Below, one piece after another: positions 7,638 to 13,940 of a stretch of DNA of 34,915 bases. The notes beneath the pieces are model-generated. The model was not told the origin of the DNA. It saw nothing but the letters and a program-made list of their open reading frames with translations, and searched no databases. Position numbers and translations under genes: made by a program. Location: NCBI GenBank assembly GCA_964479745.1, contig CAYZNJ010000003.1, positions 1 through 34,915 on the forward strand, written 5' to 3'. Numbering within the stretch: position 1 is the first letter of the stretch; each line of letters starts with the position of its first letter. The stretch is from JACPNK01 sp964479745 (GTDB lineage Bacteria; Patescibacteriota; Minisyncoccia; 2-02-FULL-40-12; IGHO2-12-FULL-4).

Positions 7638-7661
7638 GTGTGTGATAAACACACTTTTTTT
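7638..7661 (+). terminator. intrinsic terminator of the ruvA-to-7631 cluster
   Basis: GTGTGT (7638-7643), loop GATAA, ACACAC (7649-7654), then seven T. Confidence 0.75.
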
Positions 7662-7690
7662 ATTGTTGAAATTGTTCTAAGCTTTGATTG

Positions 7691-8932
7691 ATGTTCAAAG
7701 AAAATAAAGACCTTGAAGGTTTGCTTAAGCTTGGACGGAAAATTATTCCTAAGCGTTTGTTTAAGGCTGGCCAGCCGGTTTATCACTGGGCTTTGGCTTG
7801 GACGGGGGCTTTAACTTACGGCTTTCCGTCTCGGTCTATGAAAGTTATCGGCGTGACCGGGACCAAAGGCAAATCAACCACAGTTTTTTTGATATCAAAA
7901 ATTTTTGAAGAGGCGAGACTGCCGGTGGCTATGATTGGTTCGTTGGGCTATAAAATTAGAGAAAAAGAATGGTCCAACAACTTAAAAATGACTATGCCCG
8001 GCCGTTTTAAAATACAAAAGTTTTTGTGGGAAGCTAAAAGAGCAGGCTGTAAGTATGCGGTTTTGGAAGTGACTTCGGAAGGCATAAAACAAAAAAGGCA
8101 CTTGGGAATTAAATTTGATTCGGCGGTTCTGACCAATATTTACAAAGAGCATATTGAAAACCACGGCTCTTTTGAAAACTATATCAGGGCCAAAGAAGAA
8201 TTATTTAAAAAAACAAAACATACGCATATTTTCAACGAAGATGAACCCTTGCTTGAAAGATTCAAAAAGTTCAAGTCGGATAAAAAGATTTTATATGGCT
8301 GGCATGACTGGAGCAAGTTGAGTTTGGAAACCGAACTCAAGGGCGATTTTAACAAATACAATATTTTAGCGGCGGTAGCGGTTGCTGAAAATTACGGAGT
8401 AGGTTTAGAAGTCATTAAAAAAGCTTTGGCGAAAGTTAATTTAGTTTCTGGAAGGATGGAGTTTGTGGAAGCCGGCCAGCCTTTTAAAGTTGTCGTGGAT
8501 TACGCTCATACGCCGGATTCCCTGGAAATGATTTATCAAACCTTGAAAAAGGATTTGCTGTTGGGTGGGAGGTTGATTTGCGTGCTCGGCGCGGCTGGCG
8601 GAGGCAGGGACAAATGGAAAAGGCCGGAATTTGGCAGAATTGCGGCACAATACTGCAATGAAATAATTCTGACTAATGAAGACCCATACGATGAAAATCC
8701 GCTTGAAATTATAGAACAGATTGAAAGTGGATTTTCAAAAAATCCAAATGACAAAATCCAAATTGCAAAAATTTTGGACCGAAAAGAAGCTATAAAACAA
8801 GCCTTGACTTTAGCCAAAGAAGGTGATACTGTGGTGATAACGGGCAAGGGATCGGAAACCTCCATGGCAGTTAGCGGAGGTCAAAAGATTCCCTGGTCTG
8901 ATAAAGAAGTTGTTTTAAAAATTTTAGAATAA
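7691..8932 (+). CDS. murE: MurE-type Mur ligase (UDP-MurNAc-tripeptide synthetase)
   Basis: MurE adds the third stem-peptide residue to UDP-MurNAc-dipeptide with ATP in the cytoplasm. The ATP loop GVTGTKGKST is at ~54-63, the carbamylated-Lys/metal region at 'VLTNIYKEHIENHGSFENYIRAKEELF', and the C-terminal domain begins around DYAHTPDSLEMIY with 'VLGAAGGGRDKWKRPEFGRIA' and 'TNEDPYDENPLEIIEQI'. The motif corresponding to DNPR in DAP-adding enzymes reads EDPYDENP here, so the amino acid added cannot be assigned. At 413 residues it is shorter than usual MurE (~490), and only ~50 residues precede the P-loop, so the UDP-binding domain is trimmed. The start is ATG 7691; TTG 7688 is also possible. 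Confidence 0.85.
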   Translation: MFKENKDLEGLLKLGRKIIPKRLFKAGQPVYHWALAWTGALTYGFPSRSMKVIGVTGTKGKSTTVFLISKIFEEARLPVAMIGSLGYKIREKEWSNNLKMTMPGRFKIQKFLWEAKRAGCKYAVLEVTSEGIKQKRHLGIKFDSAVLTNIYKEHIENHGSFENYIRAKEELFKKTKHTHIFNEDEPLLERFKKFKSDKKILYGWHDWSKLSLETELKGDFNKYNILAAVAVAENYGVGLEVIKKALAKVNLVSGRMEFVEAGQPFKVVVDYAHTPDSLEMIYQTLKKDLLLGGRLICVLGAAGGGRDKWKRPEFGRIAAQYCNEIILTNEDPYDENPLEIIEQIESGFSKNPNDKIQIAKILDRKEAIKQALTLAKEGDTVVITGKGSETSMAVSGGQKIPWSDKEVVLKILE

Positions 8933-8944
8933 GGAGAAAAAACA

Positions 8945-9331
8945 ATGGATGCGGGATCGATGTCTTTTTTATTGCTGCTAACAATAATAATTTGTCTGAT
9001 AATTTTTTTTAGGGCAATTATTGCAGACAATTTTTTTGACTCTTTTTTGCCGTTGATAGTCGTAATTTTTTTAGCTCTTTGCTTTGTAGCAGTTCCTCTT
9101 AACGGAGAACCGGCTAAAAACATAAACAACGGCGACTATCAGGTTGCTTATGTCTACGAAGGAGTCCCGAGCACGGTGACTCTAGGCTTAGAGGTTCAAA
9201 AGAGTTCTACAGAAAGCGGGTTAAGAGTTTACATTTTTCCCAAAGACGCATTTTCCGGGGAAATAAAGAAAGAGGCAAAACAACTAAAAGTTTTTGAAGT
9301 CGCTGGCTTCAGAAAACTTGTTTTGCAGTGA
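8945..9331 (+). CDS. two-helix membrane protein of unknown function
   Basis: Residues ~5-27 and ~33-52 are strongly hydrophobic, followed by a ~75-residue polar domain (EPAKNINNGDYQVAYVYEG... RKLVLQ) that is probably beta-rich. A clear AAGGAG Shine-Dalgarno site lies eight bases before ATG 8945, unusual for this window. No family recognised. It starts 12 bases after the Mur ligase and ends at its own terminator. Confidence 0.7.
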   Translation: MDAGSMSFLLLLTIIICLIIFFRAIIADNFFDSFLPLIVVIFLALCFVAVPLNGEPAKNINNGDYQVAYVYEGVPSTVTLGLEVQKSSTESGLRVYIFPKDAFSGEIKKEAKQLKVFEVAGFRKLVLQ

Positions 9332-9356
9332 GCGGGCTAAAACCCGCTTTTTATTT
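9331..9356 (+). terminator. intrinsic terminator
   Basis: AGCGGG (9331-9336), loop, CCCGCT (9343-9348), then a T-rich tail. It overlaps the stop codon of the membrane protein gene. Confidence 0.8.
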
Positions 9357-9423
9357 ACAAAATTTCCGCAATCTGCTAACTTATTTTTATTAAGCTCGGA
9401 CATTAAAAAGCAGGAGTATTCGT

Positions 9424-9921
9424 TTGGAGACAGAAGCGGTTCCGGTTTTTGTTTTTTTGGACGAGAATATCGCCCACATGGACGAAAAAATTGCGCAGTA
9501 TTTTGCCGAAAATCTGCCGGACGAGGTTGAAAGGTTTGATTTGATTTTCTTTCCTTTTCCTACAAAAAAACGGAACAGGGGCAAGGGCAAAACGGACTAT
9601 GAAGTCGCCTGTTTTGTTAAGAAGCTCATTTTTTCCAATGAGCATATCGGAAATTGTCTTTACCAAAGACCTGGCCCGCAATTTGTATTTTTAACCCGGG
9701 ATCTTAACTTTATAGAAGATGTCGTCAAAGAAATGAGAAAAGACGGCAAACGAATCGGCGGCATAATAATGCCGGCAGAAAATATTATTTTGTTTGTCGA
9801 AGGGGAAATGACCGTTCCTCTTTCGGTGGTTTGCGTTTACCATAAACCCAATATCAGAAAAAAAGAGATGGTAGCCGCGGTTTCAAAAACTCTGAAATCC
9901 TTTTTGAATAAAAGTTTTTAA
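9424..9921 (+). CDS. hypothetical protein, possible PIN-like (Mut7-C/DUF5615-type) fold
   Basis: The start is TTG at 9424 with AGGAG seven bases upstream, giving 165 residues. The N-terminal VFVFLDENIAH and the later FVFLTRDLNFIEDV resemble the 'FLDENI ... ivTrDxDF' pattern of PIN-like/DUF5615 proteins, where the acidic residues bind metal for RNA cleavage. The protein is longer and the middle does not match well, so the assignment is tentative. No antitoxin-like gene lies next to it. No membrane segment. Confidence 0.6.
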   Translation: METEAVPVFVFLDENIAHMDEKIAQYFAENLPDEVERFDLIFFPFPTKKRNRGKGKTDYEVACFVKKLIFSNEHIGNCLYQRPGPQFVFLTRDLNFIEDVVKEMRKDGKRIGGIIMPAENIILFVEGEMTVPLSVVCVYHKPNIRKKEMVAAVSKTLKSFLNKSF

Positions 9922-10016
9922 ATATTTTTACCCCGTAATAGATTTTTCAAACGCGCAAAGTGCAAAAGCCAAAGGCGGTTGAAAAATTCACTGTGGGGTG
10001 TTTTTATCTTTTTTTA

Positions 10017-10025
10017 TGCTATAAT
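10017..10025 (+). promoter_or_regulatory. extended -10 promoter of the cupredoxin-presenilin pair
   Basis: TG-C-TATAAT (10017-10025) is a perfect extended -10; no good -35 is seen at the usual distance. The start codon at 10047 lies about 15 bases after the expected transcription start. Confidence 0.6.
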
Positions 10026-10046
10026 TATAACCAGACGCTGTTGTTT

Positions 10047-10505
10047 ATGTTTGGATTTAATATAAAACAAAATCTAATTACCAAGCTGGAAAACAAAGAA
10101 CCCAGAGGTTTTTCTTGGCTTCTTATCGTTTTATTTTTAATTTTGCTTTCTTTTGCCGTGCTTTACTTTGGCGGCAACAGCCAATACGAAGCTACGGCCA
10201 ACCCAAAGATAGACCGAACAGTCAGTCGTCCTCCAAGGACTTATTCCGTTTTTTATACCAGCGGAGTTTTCAGTCCTACTAACTTAAGAATACGCGTGGG
10301 GGATTTGGTTGAGTTTCAAAACAAAGATTTTTTGCCCGTAAGAATAGTTTCGGATACTCAAGGCAAAAGCAATTTTTTTGGTTTTCAAAACAGCGGCGAT
10401 GTTGCTCCGGATGATACTTTTTCTTTCACTTTTTCAACTTCGGGCATTTTTAGTTATCACAATGAAAAAAATCCCAATGAAGCGGGAGCGGTGATAGTAA
10501 AGTAA
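10047..10505 (+). CDS. membrane-anchored cupredoxin-fold protein lacking copper ligands
   Basis: With ATG 10047 (MFGFNIKQNLITKLENKEPR) the protein has 152 residues: a short cytoplasmic tail, one membrane segment (~22-41) and an outer domain from ~65. The outer domain has the plastocyanin/cupredoxin layout: 'FSPTNLRIRVGDLVEFQNKD', a middle strand pair, 'FSFTFSTSGIFSYHNEKNPNEAGAVIVK' at the end. In copper proteins the last loop reads YHCxxHPxMxG; here it is YHNEKNPNEAG, so Cys, the second His and Met are all absent, and the first His region (FLPVRIVSD) has no His. It is therefore probably a non-copper structural or binding domain. An upstream in-frame start at 9960 lies before the promoter and is rejected. 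It is followed after two bases by the presenilin-like gene. Confidence 0.75.
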   Translation: MFGFNIKQNLITKLENKEPRGFSWLLIVLFLILLSFAVLYFGGNSQYEATANPKIDRTVSRPPRTYSVFYTSGVFSPTNLRIRVGDLVEFQNKDFLPVRIVSDTQGKSNFFGFQNSGDVAPDDTFSFTFSTSGIFSYHNEKNPNEAGAVIVK

Positions 10506-10507
10506 AA

Positions 10508-11350
10508 ATGGCCATGCTTAAAGCCAGAGTATTTGTAAAAGAACTGATTTTGTTTTCCGGCGCCCAAGCTCTCGGGCTTATAGTTGCTTTTCGCTACTTG
10601 TCTTACTTTAAAAACAGCGGTGTTGTCCCCGATCTTAACTTACAGTTTTCTCTGACCGATATAATTTTTATGTCGGTTTTTCTGTTGCTATTCATTTTTT
10701 TAGCTGTCAGAAAAAATCGCGTCAGCCAAGTTTTTTTTAGAATATTTTTTTGGCTGGTAGTTTTTAGCGGCTCGCAAGCTCTGTTTTTTGCTTTTGTACC
10801 TCCGTTTTGGGCTTTGATTGCGGCAGTTTTGTTAGTTGTTCTGATGGTCAAGGTATCAAGAGTCTGGCTTCAAAATCTAGGCGTGGTTTTAGGTGTGGCC
10901 GGGATTGGTTTGGTTGTCGGATTAAGCCTGACTCCCCTAACGGCTGTTTTTATTTTAGCCATTTTATCTGTTTACGATATTGTCGCCGTCTATTTTACCG
11001 GCCATATGGTTAAGATGGCTGAAGGCATGATTCGGGCGCAGGCGATTTTCGGACTGGTTATTCCTTCCGAAAATTCGGGTTTCAAAGAGAAGATGGCCGA
11101 TATCAAGCCCGGCGAGCAGTTTATGATTTTAGGTAGCGGCGATGTTGCTTTGCCCTTAATTTTAATTTCTTCCCTGACCAGAATTTCTTCCGTTCAAGCT
11201 TGGTTTGTCGCCGGCTTTGCCGTTTTGGGTTTGCTTATTACTCATTTGCTTTTTGTCAGCCAAAAACAGCGCCGGCCGATGGCCGCCTTGCCGCCGATTG
11301 CGGCGATGTCAATTATCGGGTATCTGGTAACTAACTTTTTTATGCATTAA
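10508..11350 (+). CDS. presenilin/signal-peptide-peptidase-type intramembrane aspartyl protease
   Basis: A 280-residue polytopic protein with about nine hydrophobic segments. The two catalytic Asp motifs of the GxGD family are present: SVYDIVAVY with Asp157 and LGSGDVALP with Asp212, and an ALPP motif near residue 260 corresponds to the PAL motif that shapes the active site. Family knowledge: such enzymes cut transmembrane helices. Archaeal homologues of this size are known (PF06550-like); bacterial ones are rare. It is apparently co-transcribed with the membrane-anchored cupredoxin-like protein, whose single transmembrane helix makes it a candidate substrate or partner (inference). Confidence 0.8.
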   Translation: MAMLKARVFVKELILFSGAQALGLIVAFRYLSYFKNSGVVPDLNLQFSLTDIIFMSVFLLLFIFLAVRKNRVSQVFFRIFFWLVVFSGSQALFFAFVPPFWALIAAVLLVVLMVKVSRVWLQNLGVVLGVAGIGLVVGLSLTPLTAVFILAILSVYDIVAVYFTGHMVKMAEGMIRAQAIFGLVIPSENSGFKEKMADIKPGEQFMILGSGDVALPLILISSLTRISSVQAWFVAGFAVLGLLITHLLFVSQKQRRPMAALPPIAAMSIIGYLVTNFFMH

Positions 11351-11355
11351 CTTGC

Positions 11356-11519
11356 AAAAGCGTAGCAGATATGGCCTTTGAGGTCGCTGTGAGCCTGAGG
11401 TTTGCTAGGTCAGGAGGAGTATAATTTTTCTGACTCCTCCTGAAACCCGGGCGAACAGTGAGTGAGCTGATCGCTGGAATCAGCGAAAGTACCGAAAAGG
11501 CTGTGTCTGCGAAGCTTTT
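11356..11519. repeat. 164-bp composite palindrome filling the gap before the beta-CASP gene
   Basis: Outer arms 11356-11379 and 11495-11519 (AAAAGC...GCAGA...GGCCTTT and complement) pair imperfectly. A perfect 11-bp inner hairpin TCAGGAGGAGT (11410-11420) / ACTCCTCCTGA (11433-11443) sits in the middle. The gap at 11351-11526 contains nothing else visible. Confidence 0.8.
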
Positions 11520-11526
11520 CTAGATT

Positions 11527-12951
11527 ATGAAAATTACTTTTTATGGCGGAGCAATGTCGGTGACGGGGGCGAATTATTTGCTGGACTTCGGCTCCAAAAA
11601 AATTCTTGTTGACTGCGGTCTTTTTCAGGGTTCAAAATATGCCGAGGAATTGAACTATGCTTCTTTTAAATATGACCCGAAGACTATTGATTATGTTTTT
11701 ATAACCCACAGCCACACCGACCACATTGGCCGTTTGCCCAAACTATATAAAGACGGTTTTCGGGGGAAAATTTATGTTGTTGAGCCGACCAAAGATTTAG
11801 TCGCCAGAGCTTTGCCGGACAACGCCAGACTAATGACAGAAGAGGCAAAAGCCGAAGGTCATCCCTCGCTTTACAGCTTGGAAGATATTGAAGCAATGAT
11901 GAAACTTGTTGAAGGTGTAAAGTATCATCAAGAAATAGAGTTAATCGACCGAGGGCGAAGTGGGAACGGTTTTTTGAGCACCGTCGAGAAAAACCTTGTT
12001 CCCCGGAGCCCTTTGAAGTTGACTGTTGAGTTTTTAAATGCCGGCCATATTTTGGGTTCAGCCATAATTTGTTTCCGGTATCAAGAAAACGGCGAAGACC
12101 AAAAAATATATTTTACCGGCGATTTGGGTAATTCGCCGTCTTTGCTTTTGCCGGATAAAGAATTTGTTGAGGATGCCGATTATGTGGTGGTTGAGTCTGC
12201 TTACGGCAGTAGAGTGCATGAAGACATGGATCAAAGAAGCCAGATTTTCAGAGAAGTTATTGAGCACATTGTTCATAGCGGCGGCACTCTGATGATCCCG
12301 TCATTTGCCATTGAAAGAACACAGGAAATGCTTTTTGAAATCAACAAGCTTTTAAATACCGGTGCTATCCCTCAACTGCCGGTTTTTATTGACAGTCCTT
12401 TAGCGGCTAAAATGACCGAAGTCTACAGAAAATACCACGGTTATATGAAAAAAGAAGCGCATCAATTCGGTAAAAATATTTTTAATTTCCCCGGTTTGCG
12501 TTATACCGAAACAGTGGCGGATTCCAAAAGTATAAACGACATTCCATCGCCCAAAATTATTATTGCCGGTTCCGGCATGTCCAACGGCGGCAGAATTTTG
12601 CACCATGAAAGAAGATACCTTTCTGATCCCAACAGCGCGATTGTTTTTGTCGGCTATCAGGTGGAAGGCAGTTTGGGCAGGAAAATTTTAGACGGCCAAA
12701 AAGAAGTTTATATTTTTGGAGAAAAAGTGCCGGTAAACTGTTTTGTCAAAGGTATCGGCGGCTATTCGGCCCATGCTGACCAGCTGGCATTGACAGAATG
12801 GGTGCGCCGGGCGGGCGAGTCTAAAAAACTTAAAAAAGTTTTTGTAGTGCAAGGCGAAGAAAGTTCAGCCAAAGCTTTGGCCGAGGTTATTAAAAGCCGG
12901 GTTCATATTGATACGGTTGTGCCTGCACCCGAAGAAGAATTTGAACTATAA
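11527..12951 (+). CDS. beta-CASP metallo-beta-lactamase ribonuclease (YSH1/CPSF-like)
   Basis: Metallo-beta-lactamase nuclease of the CPSF/RNase J superfamily, expected to process or degrade RNA using two zinc ions. Motifs in order: HSHTDH (61-66), 'LNAGHILGSA', 'YFTGDLGNS', the beta-CASP part with 'IPSFAIERTQEML' and 'PVFIDSPLA', 'IIIAGSGMSNGGRILHH', and the final 'IGGYSAHADQ' His motif. At 474 residues it matches the COG1236-type single-protein enzymes, without the KH domains of archaeal CPSF1. Residues ~142-162 (DRGRSGNGFLSTVEKNLVPRS) are encoded by an in-frame palindrome in a loop before the AGHILG strand, an insertion not expected in the family. Confidence 0.93.
   Translation: MKITFYGGAMSVTGANYLLDFGSKKILVDCGLFQGSKYAEELNYASFKYDPKTIDYVFITHSHTDHIGRLPKLYKDGFRGKIYVVEPTKDLVARALPDNARLMTEEAKAEGHPSLYSLEDIEAMMKLVEGVKYHQEIELIDRGRSGNGFLSTVEKNLVPRSPLKLTVEFLNAGHILGSAIICFRYQENGEDQKIYFTGDLGNSPSLLLPDKEFVEDADYVVVESAYGSRVHEDMDQRSQIFREVIEHIVHSGGTLMIPSFAIERTQEMLFEINKLLNTGAIPQLPVFIDSPLAAKMTEVYRKYHGYMKKEAHQFGKNIFNFPGLRYTETVADSKSINDIPSPKIIIAGSGMSNGGRILHHERRYLSDPNSAIVFVGYQVEGSLGRKILDGQKEVYIFGEKVPVNCFVKGIGGYSAHADQLALTEWVRRAGESKKLKKVFVVQGEESSAKALAEVIKSRVHIDTVVPAPEEEFEL
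11952..12012. repeat. palindromic element inserted in frame inside the beta-CASP gene
   Basis: Left arm 11952-11974 (AGGGC...GGGAAC...GGTTTTT) pairs with right arm 11989-12012 around a 14-base centre. The element adds about 20 residues in a loop and keeps the frame open. Confidence 0.75.
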
Positions 12952-12980
12952 AAATTTGAATGTTAAAATTAAACAATGAA

Positions 12981-13092
12981 TCCCGTACGAAGTCGCCCTG
13001 CCGGGTCTGTATGGGAAACATATCTGAATAACTAAAGTTTCATAGCTATCCTCACTTAACTTATCTGGATAGCCTTGCGACTTCGTACGGGA
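12981..13092. repeat. CCCGTACGA-ended palindrome (copy 2)
   Basis: Perfect 16-bp terminal inverted repeats TCCCGTACGAAGTCGC (12981-12996) and complement (13077-13092). An inner CTATCC/GGATAG stem lies near the right end. The last base of the right arm is the A of the start codon of the SLOG-family gene. Confidence 0.85.
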
Positions 13093-13676
13093 TGAAATAT
13101 AAATTTGTAGTATCGGGTTCGGCGGCGGCGAGCACTTGCACGCCGGAAGCCGAAGAAAAAACAAAAGAAGTCGGTAGAGAAATTGTCAGACAAGATGGCA
13201 TTTTAATTACCGGCGCGACTACCGGCATGCCTTATGCCGCGGCCCAAGGAGCTAAAGAAGAAGGCGGAGTCAGTATCGGCATTTCTCCGGCGGCGACTTA
13301 TGCCGAACACGTCAAATCATACCGTTTGCCGACGGATAATTTTGATTTTATAATTTACACCGGTTTTAACTATTCCGGCCGTAATCTAATTTTAACTAAA
13401 GCGGCGGACGCGGTGATAATCAGCTGCGGCGGTTTCGGAACTCTTAACGAGTGGACTATTGCCTTGGAAGACAACAAGCCGATCGGAATTTTGATGGGAA
13501 CCGGAGGCGCAACCGAGGAAATCGCCCGCTTGCTTGATACAATCCAAGACCCTCATAAACACGGAGCCGGTAAAGTTGTTTTTAGCGATGACCCGAAAGA
13601 GTTAGTTTCCAAACTTAAGCACTTAATAGACCAAGAGTACGAAAATCCAAAAGCGCCCAAACATCTGGGAGAGTAG
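13092..13676 (+). CDS. SLOG/LOG-family Rossmann-fold nucleotide-binding protein
   Basis: A 194-residue protein with the Rossmann-like layout of the LOG (lysine decarboxylase-like) and DprA/SLOG superfamily: 'VSGSAAASTC', 'DGILITGATTGMPYAAAQGA' and 'AVIISCGGFGTLNEWTIALEDNKPIGIL', the last corresponding to the PGGxGTxxE motif. LOG enzymes release nucleobases from nucleotides; other members only bind nucleotides. The first Pro of PGG is Cys here, and the conserved Glu is kept. Which activity applies cannot be decided. The ATG abuts the end of a 112-bp palindrome, so the 5' leader would be a hairpin or very short. Confidence 0.8.
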   Translation: MKYKFVVSGSAAASTCTPEAEEKTKEVGREIVRQDGILITGATTGMPYAAAQGAKEEGGVSIGISPAATYAEHVKSYRLPTDNFDFIIYTGFNYSGRNLILTKAADAVIISCGGFGTLNEWTIALEDNKPIGILMGTGGATEEIARLLDTIQDPHKHGAGKVVFSDDPKELVSKLKHLIDQEYENPKAPKHLGE

Positions 13677-13683
13677 ATACTTG

Positions 13684-13692
13684 TGTTATAAT
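13684..13692 (+). promoter_or_regulatory. extended -10 promoter of the tRNA-like gene
   Basis: TG-T-TATAAT (13684-13692). The cloverleaf begins at 13699, the expected transcription start, so the RNA could be made without a 5' leader. Confidence 0.6.
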
Positions 13693-13698
13693 GTTGTT

Positions 13699-13775
13699 GT
13701 GGGTGTGGCTGAGGACTCGAGGCACAGGAGCGCAACTCCTGGATCGACGGATGAAAGTTCCGTCCACTCACTCCA
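13699..13775 (+). tRNA. tRNA-like cloverleaf, Cys(GCA)-like, with abnormal D- and T-loops
   Basis: The 77-base unit folds as a tRNA. Acceptor GTGGGTG pairs with CACTCAC over 7 bp, followed by discriminator T and encoded CCA. The D-stem is GCT/GGC. The anticodon arm is CAGGA-GCGCAAC-TCCTG with GCA in the anticodon position, and the T-stem is GACGG/CCGTC. GCA with T73 fits cysteine identity. Odd points: position 33 is C instead of T, the D-loop lacks the GG pair, and the T-loop is ATGAAAGTT instead of TTCRANN. The loss of both loop motifs that form the tRNA elbow suggests either a decayed tRNA or a tRNA-like RNA with another role. I cannot say that it is charged or used in translation. Confidence 0.4.
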
Positions 13776-13799
13776 ATCTTTTGTGGATATATTGCACAC

Positions 13800-13836
13800 A
13801 GCATTTAGCACTCTTGACATGAGAGTGCTAAATGCT
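13800..13836 (+). promoter_or_regulatory. CIRCE operator (HrcA binding site) upstream of lon
   Basis: TTAGCACTC (13805-13813), nine bases, GAGTGCTAA (13823-13831) is an exact match to the CIRCE consensus, and the arms extend to 14 bp on each side. HrcA is a heat-labile repressor, so the downstream gene should be heat-shock induced. Confidence 0.93.
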
Positions 13837-13841
13837 AAAAT
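13814..13841 (+). promoter_or_regulatory. lon promoter embedded in CIRCE
   Basis: TTGACA (13814-13819) lies in the CIRCE spacer; a 16-base gap is followed by TAAAAT (13836-13841). Repressor on CIRCE would cover the -35. A second TAAAAT at 13926-13931, with TTGGCT 18 bases upstream, could act as an alternative promoter giving a nearly leaderless lon mRNA. Confidence 0.7.
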
Positions 13842-13925
13842 CCCGTTAGAAGTCTAGCTCGCGCCAAGAAGCGCGAGTCCTCCATCAGCTGATGGAGGAC
13901 CTTGGCTAGGCTACTTCTAACGGGA
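13841..13925. repeat. branched structured element in the lon leader (copy A)
   Basis: Perfect 13-bp outer stem TCCCGTTAGAAGT / ACTTCTAACGGGA (13841-13853, 13913-13925). Inside are CTAG/CTAG pairing, hairpin CTCGCGC/GCGCGAG (13858-13877) and the fully palindromic TCCTCC...GGAGGA hairpin (13878-13899), followed by conserved ACCTTGGCTAGGCT. Copy B at 33758-33836 keeps this plan with different stem sequences. Confidence 0.85.
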
Positions 13926-13940
13926 TAAAATGGGCGTATT

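Noticed and set aside
9960..10046. N-terminal extension of the cupredoxin-like gene
   Set aside because: It would start upstream of the extended -10 TATAAT at 10020; the ATG at 10047 fits the promoter and the membrane anchor layout.
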